Source: Bacteroidia bacterium (GTDB lineage Bacteria; Bacteroidota; Bacteroidia; NS11-12g; UBA9320). Taken from it: DNA of 55,854 nucleotides. The notes under the pieces were generated by a model. It was given only the letters and a program-made list of their open reading frames with translations. It was not told the origin of the DNA and made no database searches. The translations under genes and the position numbers were made by a program. Within the stretch, counting starts at the first letter, position 1. Every line of letters starts with the position of its first letter. The stretch is from assembly GCA_017857855.1 (NCBI GenBank), contig JAFMCI010000010.1, positions 1-55,854 on the forward strand. Reading direction: 5' to 3'. Positions 1 to 6,816 of the stretch are shown piece by piece.

Positions 1-3
1 ACT

Positions 4-43
4 AAAAAGCCCGTCCCCATTTTATGGGAGACGGGCTTTTTTT
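4..43. terminator. Bidirectional intrinsic terminator
   Basis: An 11-bp outer stem (AAAAGCCCGTC with GACGGGCTTTT) and an inner CCCAT/ATGGG stem, with one bulged A, are followed by T7 on the plus strand and T5 on the minus strand. It can end an upstream plus-strand gene outside the window as well as the minus-strand membrane-protein gene that stops at 61. Confidence 0.85.
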
Positions 44-60
44 ATGGTTAAATTTTTATA

Positions 61-465
61 TCAATCTACTTCTTCGTAATCAGTATATTTACGTGTTTCA
101 GCTTCTGGCTGATAAACTCGTTTAGGTCTACTTAAAAACTTGTCTAATGCAGAGCTCGCAAAGGATACAATAAGGCCCAACAGCATCGCATTCCAAAATG
201 AGGCTATATATACATGATCAACAAAGTAATCCATAACCATAACCATAAGTGCGGTTAGTACAAAACTAAATATGCCAAAAGAAAACACGGTTATCGGGAA
301 GGTAAGAACGGCAAGAATTGGTCTAATAAAGCTATTGACTATGGCAAGTACAATGGCAGCGGTCACTGCATACAGATATCCACCTGTTATAGTAATGCCC
401 TCTAGATGTTTACCACATAAAAATATCACTCCTCCCAGTACTAAAAACTTAATTATCTTGTTCAT
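61..465 (-). CDS. Phage_holin_4_2-family small membrane protein
   Basis: This 134-residue protein is almost entirely hydrophobic. Four membrane segments can be seen (about residues 4-20, 29-45, 52-79 and 86-106), followed by a short charged cytoplasmic tail rich in E, K and Y. The order of helices and the N(S/A)xxRP-type sequence NSFIRPIL after helix 2 fit the PF04020 family, called phage holin family IV although most members are chromosomal proteins of unknown role. There are no phage genes around it, so lysis is unlikely to be its job. The ATG start is the only sensible one. It is divergent from the fatty-acid hydroxylase gene, and the terminator at 4-43 ends it. Confidence 0.8.
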   Translation of the reverse strand: MNKIIKFLVLGGVIFLCGKHLEGITITGGYLYAVTAAIVLAIVNSFIRPILAVLTFPITVFSFGIFSFVLTALMVMVMDYFVDHVYIASFWNAMLLGLIVSFASSALDKFLSRPKRVYQPEAETRKYTDYEEVD

Positions 466-503
466 GTTGTTTTACTATTCTAGGCACAAAATCGCAAAAA
501 GGT

Positions 504-522
504 TGCCAAACCCAGTTTGGCA
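504..522. repeat. Inverted repeat, possible operator
   Basis: A perfect 8-bp inverted repeat (TGCCAAAC, CCA spacer, GTTTGGCA) lies in the 151-bp gap between two divergent genes. On the minus strand it is followed by ACCTTTTT, so a weak terminator is possible, but its place between divergent starts suits an operator better. Confidence 0.35.
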
Positions 523-600
523 GATGAATGTAAAATAAGTAGGTTCCTGCACTGTACTTTATACCTAGCTATAAATTGTACTATTTATTTCTAAATTTAG

Positions 601-608
601 TATATTCG
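601..608 (+). promoter_or_regulatory. -7 promoter box TATATTCG (sterol desaturase-family gene)
   Basis: This matches the TAnnTT(T/C)G element seen throughout the window. The start codon is 8 bases further on, so transcription would begin a few bases before the ATG. A TTG at 576-578 is a possible -33 partner, 22 bases upstream. Confidence 0.5.
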
Positions 609-616
609 AGTTTAAT

Positions 617-1435
617 ATGAACACATTTTTATCCTTCTTTGAGTCGTTATCAAACCTCCAAAAGATAAGTTGGGTTGTAATCTGCATGACTTTTTTTTGG
701 CTTATAGAAGGGGCATTTCCGGCGGTAGTGTTAGGCTACAAAAAATGGCGTCATGCAAAAGTGAACATTGTGCTATTAGGAACCACTATTCTTATCAATG
801 CTCTTTTTGGAATTGTAACTGCTGGCGTTTTTGTTTGGGTTGGTTCGCATTCTTTCGGTCTTTTAAATTGGGTAAACTGGCCCACGTGGGTTGAAGTTAT
901 CGTGGGAATAATGCTGCTTGACTTTGTGGCGCAATTTGGCGTTCATTACATTTTACATAAGTTTGGGCCTCTATGGCGTTTTCATATGGTACATCATAGC
1001 GACACCCATTTAGACGTGACTTCTGGAACACGTCATCATCCTGGTGATTACTTATTTAGAGAGTTATTTTCTCTACTTGCAGTTGTATTAGGAGGTTTGC
1101 CTTTTGCATTTTATCTGGTTTATCGCATAATAACTGTTTTATTTACCTATTGGACCCATGCAAATTTTGATCTTCCAAGAGGAGTAGATAAAGCTTTAAG
1201 CTACTTAATTGTCACTCCAAGAATGCATAAGTTTCATCATCACTATCAAAGACCTTGGACAGATGCTAACTTTGGGAATATCCTCAGTATTTGGGATCGT
1301 ATGTTTGGCACTTTTGTAAGTGGAGATTCCCGTGATATACAATATGGACTGGATGTGTTAGACAATTCTCGCTCTGAAGATTTAGCTTATCAATTAAAAG
1401 TTCCTTTTGACAAAAGTATACTGGTAGATGAATAG
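617..1435 (+). CDS. Sterol desaturase / fatty acid hydroxylase family protein
   Basis: This is a 272-residue integral membrane di-iron oxygenase of the fatty-acid hydroxylase superfamily (PF04116). The histidine clusters that bind the two irons are all visible: H110-x3-H114, H123-x2-HH127, H140-H141 and H204-x2-HHH209. The typical tail DANFGNILSIWDRMFGT follows at 217-232. Hydrophobic segments lie at about 18-38, 50-76, 92-110 and 150-178. Family members hydroxylate or desaturate fatty acyl chains, sterols or carotenoids; the substrate cannot be read from the sequence. The gene is convergent with the flavin monooxygenase gene (12-bp gap) and has its own -7 box just before the ATG. Confidence 0.88.
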   Translation: MNTFLSFFESLSNLQKISWVVICMTFFWLIEGAFPAVVLGYKKWRHAKVNIVLLGTTILINALFGIVTAGVFVWVGSHSFGLLNWVNWPTWVEVIVGIMLLDFVAQFGVHYILHKFGPLWRFHMVHHSDTHLDVTSGTRHHPGDYLFRELFSLLAVVLGGLPFAFYLVYRIITVLFTYWTHANFDLPRGVDKALSYLIVTPRMHKFHHHYQRPWTDANFGNILSIWDRMFGTFVSGDSRDIQYGLDVLDNSRSEDLAYQLKVPFDKSILVDE

Positions 1436-1447
1436 TCAACGATTTAT

Positions 1448-2569
1448 TTATTCGCTTGTAGCAACTATACTTTTTGTTATTTCAGCACTGTCATCTCTCA
1501 ATGTACCAAGTATGCCACCTGTTTTGTAATTGTCAAAACCAATAAAATAGAGTCCCTGCTGATTGCCTGGATTGCATTTTTTGATAGGCTCACCTTTTTG
1601 GTCAATACAGTTTTTACTTTCTTCAATTAATGTCTCTAAGTGGGTTAGATAGCCAGTAGCCAAAATGACAGCATCTATAACTGATGAATCCCCATTGGTA
1701 TAATAAACACTGGTTTTGTCGAAATGAGAAACATCTGCATGTACATGAATACTACCATCTTTAATTCGAGCAACTGTACCTAAGTCAATGGTAGGCGTTT
1801 TTCCTGTTTCACGAAGCATTTTTATAGGCGGTTCAGTGTGAATCGGTATGTTGTATTTTGCCAGGTTCCCGAAATAGAGTTTTCTTACGATATTTCCTAT
1901 ATGAGCGCCAAGGTCAAATGGAAGTTTGTCCAGTATTTTAGCTGTTTTTTGAATGGGTCTGCCAAACAAATCTCGTGGTACGATACTCTGCTTGCTGCGT
2001 ATAGAAATACCCACTTGTACATTATGTTCTGCCAAGTCTAAGGCTATCTCTGCGCCGGTATTCCCCATGCCGATAATCAGTACTTTTTTATCTTGGTAGG
2101 GTATGGCATTCTTGTATTTATTTGCGTGAATTATCTCTCCTTTAAAGTTTTCTTGGCCTTTCCAATGAGGAATTTTGGGAATACGGTTTATGCCCGTAGC
2201 TACAATTACATTTTTGGCTATAAGTATCTCATCCCCGCAGTGCACATGCCATTTATTATCGTGTTTAATAATCTTAGTAGCTTCTTTATTATAGTGAGGT
2301 TTGATGTCCCATTGAGCAGCATACGACTCATAGTACGCTATCAGATCAGACTTGTGAATATAAGTCGGATAGGTATCAGGAAATGGCATATACGGTAAAT
2401 GAGAGTACTCTTTAACGGTATGCAAGTGTAACCTATCGTAATGGGCATGCCATTTAGATGCTATGTGATGACTTTTTTCAATCATATAAAAATCTTTTTT
2501 AGCGTGACGTAATGCGCCCGCCATCGCAAGACCTGCAGGGCCAGCACCAATAATAAGATTTTGAATCAT
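1448..2569 (-). CDS. Flavin-containing monooxygenase-like FAD/NAD(P)H oxidoreductase
   Basis: This 373-residue flavoprotein has the FAD-binding GAGPAG at residues 8-13, the flavin-monooxygenase fingerprint FxGxxxHxxxY at F142-Y152, and a second nucleotide loop GMGNTG at 167-172 for NADPH. A late ATGYLTHL sequence is the usual ATG hinge. This order is that of the FMO/YUCCA-like group, which adds one oxygen atom to nitrogen, sulfur or carbonyl substrates. The fingerprint makes a plain thioredoxin-reductase-like enzyme unlikely. The substrate is unknown. The start is an ATG 6 bases downstream of a TACTTTCG box, which supports it. Confidence 0.85.
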   Translation of the reverse strand: MIQNLIIGAGPAGLAMAGALRHAKKDFYMIEKSHHIASKWHAHYDRLHLHTVKEYSHLPYMPFPDTYPTYIHKSDLIAYYESYAAQWDIKPHYNKEATKIIKHDNKWHVHCGDEILIAKNVIVATGINRIPKIPHWKGQENFKGEIIHANKYKNAIPYQDKKVLIIGMGNTGAEIALDLAEHNVQVGISIRSKQSIVPRDLFGRPIQKTAKILDKLPFDLGAHIGNIVRKLYFGNLAKYNIPIHTEPPIKMLRETGKTPTIDLGTVARIKDGSIHVHADVSHFDKTSVYYTNGDSSVIDAVILATGYLTHLETLIEESKNCIDQKGEPIKKCNPGNQQGLYFIGFDNYKTGGILGTLRDDSAEITKSIVATSE

Positions 2570-2575
2570 CCTATG

Positions 2576-2583
2576 CGAAAGTA
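2576..2583 (-). promoter_or_regulatory. -7 promoter box TACTTTCG (flavin monooxygenase)
   Basis: TAnnTTCG on the minus strand, with six bases between the box and the ATG at 2569. This predicts a leaderless or nearly leaderless mRNA. No -33 element is recognisable. Confidence 0.5.
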
Positions 2584-2684
2584 CTAATTTGATCGCTTTA
2601 GGGCGTTAAAATATTTAGCTATCCAAGGCATAACCGTAACGTTTAAGGTAGATTAAGTTTTTTTTATGTTTATTTGGCAAACCA

Positions 2685-4133
2685 ATGGAAGAGCATAAAA
2701 TAGTAGGTAATAAAGAACTCAATATTTGGGAGGCGTTAATCCCCATTATTGCACTAGTAAGTATGCTCGCTTTTAATGTATATGTCTTTGAGGACGACGC
2801 AATAAGCGGTAGTAACCAGTTTATCTTACTCATGGGAGGCGCAGTGGCAGCTTTGGTTGGTTATTTTAATAAAGTAAGTCTAGATACAATGCTAGATAAT
2901 GTAGGGAGTAATCTAAAATCGGTAGCTGGCGCTATTCTTATCTTACTTTTGGTTGGCTCACTTTCGGCGGCTTGGCTTATAAGCGGTGTGATTCCTGCTA
3001 TGATTTTCTATGGTATTAAGTTGATTAATCCTGCTATATTTTTACCAACTGCGGTAGTTATTTCTGCTATTATTTCAATTGCTACGGGGAGTTCTTGGAC
3101 TACCAGTGCTACTATAGGTATAGCCCTTGTAGCCATTGGAAAAGCTATTGGTTTACCTGCAGGAATGGTGGCAGGTGCTGTAATAAGTGGCGCTTACTTC
3201 GGAGATAAAATGAGTCCGCTTAGCGATACCACCAATCTCGCTTCAGCAATGGCAGGTACAAAACTATTTACCCATATTAAGTATATGGCGTATACTACGG
3301 TTCCCACGATTATAATTACCCTAATAGTATTTGCTGTACTCAGTTTAACGTATGAAGTGGGAGAGGTGCAAGGTACAGATGAATTACTAGCAGCTATTTC
3401 AGCTAAATTCAATATTACGCCGTGGCTTTTCTCAGTGCCTTTGCTGGTTATAGTGCTCATTGTAAAAAAAGTAAATCCTGTTGTGGCCTTATTGGCCGGG
3501 ACCTTATTGGGTTGTATCGCATGTGTACTTTCCCAGCCTGCTATTCTAAGTGATTTTGCTACCATGCATAAAACCGCCCCAACGTATGCCTTTCTTATGC
3601 AATCTATTACGCAAGGGGTTGCTATTGAGACAAGTAATGCTTCGCTTAACGATCTGTTTTCAGCTGGAGGCATGTCGGGTATGCTGGGCACCGTTTGGCT
3701 AATTATATGCGCTATGGTTTTTGGGGGCATAATGGAGGCAATCGGAGCATTAGCCCGAATAAGTTCGGCCTTGTTGAGTTTTGCAACATCTGTTTTTGGA
3801 TTGTTTGCGAGTACGGTAGCGAGTTGTTTAGCGATTAACCTTACCGCAAGTGATCAGTATTTAGCGATTGTGGTGCCGGGCAAAATGTTTGAAAAAGCCT
3901 ATAAAGACAAAGGACTTGCTCCTGAGAACTTGAGTAGGACCTTAGAAGATAGCGGCACCGTAACCTCTGCACTTATTCCGTGGAATACGTGTGGCGCTTA
4001 CCAGAGTGGTGTACTTGGTGTGGGTGTAAGTGAATATATAGGTTATGCGGTATTTAATTACCTGAGTCCGTTCATGACCTTGATTTTTGCAGCTTTCCAG
4101 ATAAAAATAGCTCAGTTTAGCAAGAAAGATTAG
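2685..4133 (+). CDS. nhaC: Na+/H+ antiporter NhaC family protein
   Basis: The 482-residue protein has about 11-12 hydrophobic helices and belongs to the NhaC family (PF03553), which exchanges external protons for cytoplasmic sodium. Visible family signatures are SIATGSSWTTSATIG at about 130-144, the Y-F-G-D-K-M-S-P-L-S-D-T-T-N stretch at about 171-184 and the late NLTASDQY and DSGTVTSALIPWNTCG segments. Length is normal. The first in-frame ATG is used; TTTATTTG sits 8 bases before it and resembles a -7 box with one mismatch. It stands alone and faces the hypothetical gene downstream. Another antiporter gene of a different family lies at 16070-17299. Confidence 0.9.
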   Translation: MEEHKIVGNKELNIWEALIPIIALVSMLAFNVYVFEDDAISGSNQFILLMGGAVAALVGYFNKVSLDTMLDNVGSNLKSVAGAILILLLVGSLSAAWLISGVIPAMIFYGIKLINPAIFLPTAVVISAIISIATGSSWTTSATIGIALVAIGKAIGLPAGMVAGAVISGAYFGDKMSPLSDTTNLASAMAGTKLFTHIKYMAYTTVPTIIITLIVFAVLSLTYEVGEVQGTDELLAAISAKFNITPWLFSVPLLVIVLIVKKVNPVVALLAGTLLGCIACVLSQPAILSDFATMHKTAPTYAFLMQSITQGVAIETSNASLNDLFSAGGMSGMLGTVWLIICAMVFGGIMEAIGALARISSALLSFATSVFGLFASTVASCLAINLTASDQYLAIVVPGKMFEKAYKDKGLAPENLSRTLEDSGTVTSALIPWNTCGAYQSGVLGVGVSEYIGYAVFNYLSPFMTLIFAAFQIKIAQFSKKD

Positions 4134-4162
4134 GGAGTTAAGTTAGTTGGTGATTATCTTTT

Positions 4163-4636
4163 TCAGGAAAAATCTTCAATTTCTAACTTGTAATCATATT
4201 GCAAGTCTTCGTGCATCTTGTCAATTATTTTTTCGGCTAAGCCTAGCTGCCTGTCATACATATTGGTAAGTACGGTGTTGTAACGGTACGAAGGATCCAT
4301 TTGTTTCAGCTTACGGCAAAAGTGAATGGTTAGTGCGGCTTCTGTTTCTATTTTTTTGGAGTAGCGTACATGCTTTTTTACACCTCTTAAAATCTTGCGA
4401 ACACTTTTTTTGATGAAATGGTAACTGGTGGTATTGATGTCTTCAAATTGATCATCCATCTCAGCCTTGATGGTTTCTATAAAATGGTCCTCGTCATGTT
4501 CCTCAAATAGGAGGTAGGTCATGAGTTCCTTGTTTTCTATCTTGTACTTGGTTACGCGTAATGCCAATTCTACCAACTGTTCTTTTTCAAGATGTTGGAG
4601 CTCTTTTTTGATTGTGGTAACGGTTACAGCTTTCAT
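4163..4636 (-). CDS. Conserved hypothetical protein (157 aa, helical)
   Basis: This soluble protein of 157 residues is strongly charged and predicted to be nearly all helical. It starts with a KKELQHLEKEQLVELAL pattern like that of Bacteroidota proteins of the DUF6155 type, but I cannot place it with certainty. There is no signal peptide, membrane segment or recognisable catalytic motif. A basic patch (KKSVRKILRGVKKHVRYSKK) lies at about 76-95, between acidic regions, and could bind nucleic acid or a phospho-ligand. It is the last gene of a minus-strand group of RNA-related genes (VF530, cold-shock protein, helicase, Tex). Confidence 0.6.
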   Translation of the reverse strand: MKAVTVTTIKKELQHLEKEQLVELALRVTKYKIENKELMTYLLFEEHDEDHFIETIKAEMDDQFEDINTTSYHFIKKSVRKILRGVKKHVRYSKKIETEAALTIHFCRKLKQMDPSYRYNTVLTNMYDRQLGLAEKIIDKMHEDLQYDYKLEIEDFS

Positions 4637-4715
4637 CAGAATTGCAGGTTAAAACCCAAATAATGATTTAAGTTACTTAATAAAAGTATGTTGCGGTATC
4701 TTAAATCGGTATACA

Positions 4716-4961
4716 TTATTTGAATTTAGGAATGGTTTGGCTATAGAGTTTCTCTACTTTTTCGCGGGCCCACGGTGTTCTGCGTAAGAATTTAAGACTA
4801 CTGCCCATGGTAGGATTCATCGTAAAACAGTTTATTTTTATACGTTCACCTAAGCCTTCCCAACCGTAGTACGAAATAAGAAATTCAAGAACTTCTTTTA
4901 ATTTCATTCCGTGAAGTGGGTTGTTTGGTTGCTCTTGTTCGTTGCCTTCGTTGCGTTTCAA
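4716..4961 (-). CDS. VF530 family DNA-binding protein
   Basis: The 81-residue product matches the VF530 family (PF09905): the conserved NNPLHG, YYGWEGLGERIKINCF, NPTMGSSLKFLR and TPWAREKVEKLY blocks are all present in order. The family has a small alpha-helical fold and is reported to bind DNA; its cellular role is not settled. The start is a TTG at 4961, placed 8 bases after a TAAATTTG box and ahead of a disordered N-terminus rich in N, E and Q, which is usual for the family. It lies just downstream of the cold-shock gene's terminator and so is transcribed separately. Confidence 0.85.
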   Translation of the reverse strand: MKRNEGNEQEQPNNPLHGMKLKEVLEFLISYYGWEGLGERIKINCFTMNPTMGSSLKFLRRTPWAREKVEKLYSQTIPKFK

Positions 4962-4969
4962 TTCGGTTG

Positions 4970-4977
4970 CAAATTTA
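4970..4977 (-). promoter_or_regulatory. -7 promoter box TAAATTTG (VF530 gene)
   Basis: An exact TAnnTTTG match on the minus strand between the cold-shock gene's terminator and the VF530 gene. The TTG start codon is 8 bases away, so the mRNA would have almost no leader. Confidence 0.5.
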
Positions 4978-4982
4978 ACTAC

Positions 4983-5012
4983 AAAAAAAGGCTTACCATA
5001 CGGTAAGCCTTT
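4983..5012 (-). terminator. Intrinsic terminator of the cold-shock gene
   Basis: A perfect 11-bp stem (AAAGGCTTACC, 4-base loop, GGTAAGCCTTT) is followed on the minus strand by a run of T. It begins 28 bases after the cold-shock stop codon. Confidence 0.9.
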
Positions 5013-5039
5013 CAGTTGTAAAATTTTATTAGTAAATGC

Positions 5040-5231
5040 TTATACTAAATTTACATTTACTGCACTTGGGCCTTTTTGACCGTCTTCTACTTCGTAGCTA
5101 ACTTGGTCTCCCTCGTTGATTCTAGTTCTAGTACCTGTTTTGTGTACAAATACATCTTTACTTCCATCTTCTGGAGTGATAAAGCCAAAGCCTTTTTCAT
5201 CATTGAAGAATTTTACTGTTCCTTTGTTCAT
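5040..5231 (-). CDS. Cold-shock domain protein (CspA family)
   Basis: The 63-residue protein is a single cold-shock domain. It begins with the usual [15 protein letters not shown], which holds RNP1 (KGFGFI, residues 13-18), and has RNP2 (DVFVHKT, 26-32). Such proteins bind single-stranded RNA and DNA and melt mRNA structure. The C-terminus [13 protein letters not shown] is typical. A TACATTTG box lies 20 bases before the ATG, so the leader would be only about 15 bases; the long thermosensing leader of E. coli cspA is absent. A strong terminator makes it a single-gene transcript. The next gene upstream codes for a DEAD-box helicase, a common functional partner in the cold. Confidence 0.93.
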   Translation of the reverse strand: MNKGTVKFFNDEKGFGFITPEDGSKDVFVHKTGTRTRINEGDQVSYEVEDGQKGPSAVNVNLV

Positions 5232-5251
5232 GGTATTGTTTTATTAAAGTG

Positions 5252-5259
5252 CAAATGTA
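5252..5259 (-). promoter_or_regulatory. -7 promoter box TACATTTG (cold-shock gene)
   Basis: An exact TAnnTTTG match on the minus strand, 20 bases before the ATG at 5231. A T-rich plus strand (A-rich minus strand) lies upstream. No -33 TTTG is evident. Confidence 0.5.
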
Positions 5260-5366
5260 ATCCGTATTTGCATTATTGGTTTTTTTATTTTTATTTGATT
5301 TTATTCGCAGAAAATAAACCTACAACTAATTCACTTTATGGTTAAGTGCTAATCCGTAAAACCTGG

Positions 5367-6722
5367 TTACTTGCGTTTCTTCATATTCATTTCCTTACTT
5401 CCTCGCGTGATGGGTTTCTTGTATTTCTTAGCTTTCTTAATTTTTAATTTTTGCCCGCCACCTAAATTTGTAGTTTTTTTATTGCTGTCTTTCTTTTCGT
5501 GAAAACCGGGACCCGCTTCTCGCTGTGTTTTTTTGTGTGGATTTTTCTCAATAATGCGTGGCTGTTCTTCCAAGGTAAGTTGTTTGGAAATCTTAACCTC
5601 TTCTGGGAAAGGAAGTTCAGGAATAGTATATTCCATTAATTTTTCGATAGCTTGCTTCCATTCTTCCTCTGCTTCCGTATAGAAAAGTATAGACTCACCT
5701 ATTTTTTCAGCTCTACCTGTACGACCAATGCGGTGCATATAGTTTTCCGGGTATTTAGGGGTGTCAAAACTAATAACATGTGAGATGTTAGCTAAGTCTA
5801 AACCTCGGGCTATCAAATCAGAAGCAATTAAAATACGGCTGGCGTTGTCATTAAAACGTTCTATTGCAGCCATTCTATTGTTTTGACTCTTATTGGAGTG
5901 AATTATCCCTAGGTCTTTCCAGAATTCCTCTTCCAATGCTTCAAAAAGGCGATCTGCATTTTTCTTGCTGTCCATAAAAATAAGAACCTTTTGGTATTTG
6001 CTCTTGTCCTTTAGTATGTGTGCCAATAAATTTACCTTGGTATAAAAATTAGGTGCAGGATAACAACTTTGTGCAATGTTTTCTAGCGGTGTACCACTAA
6101 GTGCAATTGCAATAAATTCGGGTTCTATGAAATTTTCGGTGATTAGTATTTCGACATCTTCCGTCATTGTTGCCGAAAACATACTGTTTTGACGTTTTTC
6201 GGGTAGCAGTTCAAAAATATTATTTAACTGAAAACGGAAACCTAAATCCAGCATTACGTCTACCTCGTCTATAACCAGTTTTTTCACGTTTTGAAGTAAC
6301 AATGAACGATTGGCGGCAAGGTCATATAATCTACCTGGTGTACCTACTACGATATCTACGCCTTGGGTAAGTTGCCCCATTTGAGTTTTAATATTTACCC
6401 CACCATACACACCCAATACGCGGGTTGTCATGTACTTCGTAAATAATTCTATTTGTTCTACTACTTGTACGACCAATTCTCTGGTAGGAACTAGTATAAT
6501 GGCTTTTGGCTTATAATCTTTTGAAAACTTAAATTGTTGCAAAATAGGCAACATATAAGCGAGGGTTTTACCTGTACCGGTTTGGGCTATACCCACAATA
6601 TTTTTACCAGACATAGCAATAGGGAAAGCCTCTTCTTGTATGGGAGTAGGTTTTTCAAAGCCCATGTCTGTTATGGCATTAAGCAGTTGTTTGGAAATAT
6701 TTAGTTCTTCGAAGGACTCCAT
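5367..6722 (-). CDS. DEAD-box ATP-dependent RNA helicase
   Basis: The 451-residue helicase has the full motif set: Q-motif region FEELNIS...PTPIQ (4-29), Walker A AQTGTGKT (46-53), PTREL (79-83), TPGR (128-131), motif II DEVD (152-155), SAT (183-185), ARGLD (305-309) and HRIGRTGR (330-337). It unwinds short RNA duplexes, in ribosome assembly or mRNA decay. Motif II reads DEVD, not DEAD. A basic tail rich in K (about 395-451) should bind RNA non-specifically. The ATG at 6722 is preferred over a TTG at 6734, because that TTG lies inside the TACCTTTG promoter box. Confidence 0.92.
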   Translation of the reverse strand: MESFEELNISKQLLNAITDMGFEKPTPIQEEAFPIAMSGKNIVGIAQTGTGKTLAYMLPILQQFKFSKDYKPKAIILVPTRELVVQVVEQIELFTKYMTTRVLGVYGGVNIKTQMGQLTQGVDIVVGTPGRLYDLAANRSLLLQNVKKLVIDEVDVMLDLGFRFQLNNIFELLPEKRQNSMFSATMTEDVEILITENFIEPEFIAIALSGTPLENIAQSCYPAPNFYTKVNLLAHILKDKSKYQKVLIFMDSKKNADRLFEALEEEFWKDLGIIHSNKSQNNRMAAIERFNDNASRILIASDLIARGLDLANISHVISFDTPKYPENYMHRIGRTGRAEKIGESILFYTEAEEEWKQAIEKLMEYTIPELPFPEEVKISKQLTLEEQPRIIEKNPHKKTQREAGPGFHEKKDSNKKTTNLGGGQKLKIKKAKKYKKPITRGSKEMNMKKRK

Positions 6723-6731
6723 TATATGCAA

Positions 6732-6739
6732 CAAAGGTA
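6732..6739 (-). promoter_or_regulatory. -7 promoter box TACCTTTG (DEAD-box helicase)
   Basis: An exact TAnnTTTG match, 9 bases before the ATG at 6722. It overlaps the upstream in-frame TTG at 6734, which rules that codon out as the start if this promoter is the one used. Confidence 0.55.
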
Positions 6740-6816
6740 AGCTTTATGTGCTATCGGTGAAGTTGGATTAAGAATGTAACAAAATTGCTTTTGTGAATGC
6801 TTATTCTTCTTACAGC

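Noticed and set aside
61-465. Prophage remnant suggested by the holin-like protein
   Set aside because: No integrase, structural or lysis gene, att-like repeat or base-composition change is nearby; the family is mostly chromosomal.
272-538. Plus-strand open frame overlapping the Phage_holin_4_2-like gene
   Set aside because: The minus-strand frame has a clear four-helix membrane protein; this one is a shadow with no plausible sequence pattern.
2615-2833. Minus-strand 72-codon frame across the nhaC start
   Set aside because: It overlaps the nhaC coding region and promoter region and has no recognisable domain.
3194-3730. 178-codon open frame on the minus strand inside nhaC
   Set aside because: It is antisense to a well-conserved antiporter gene, has no family motif and no promoter box.
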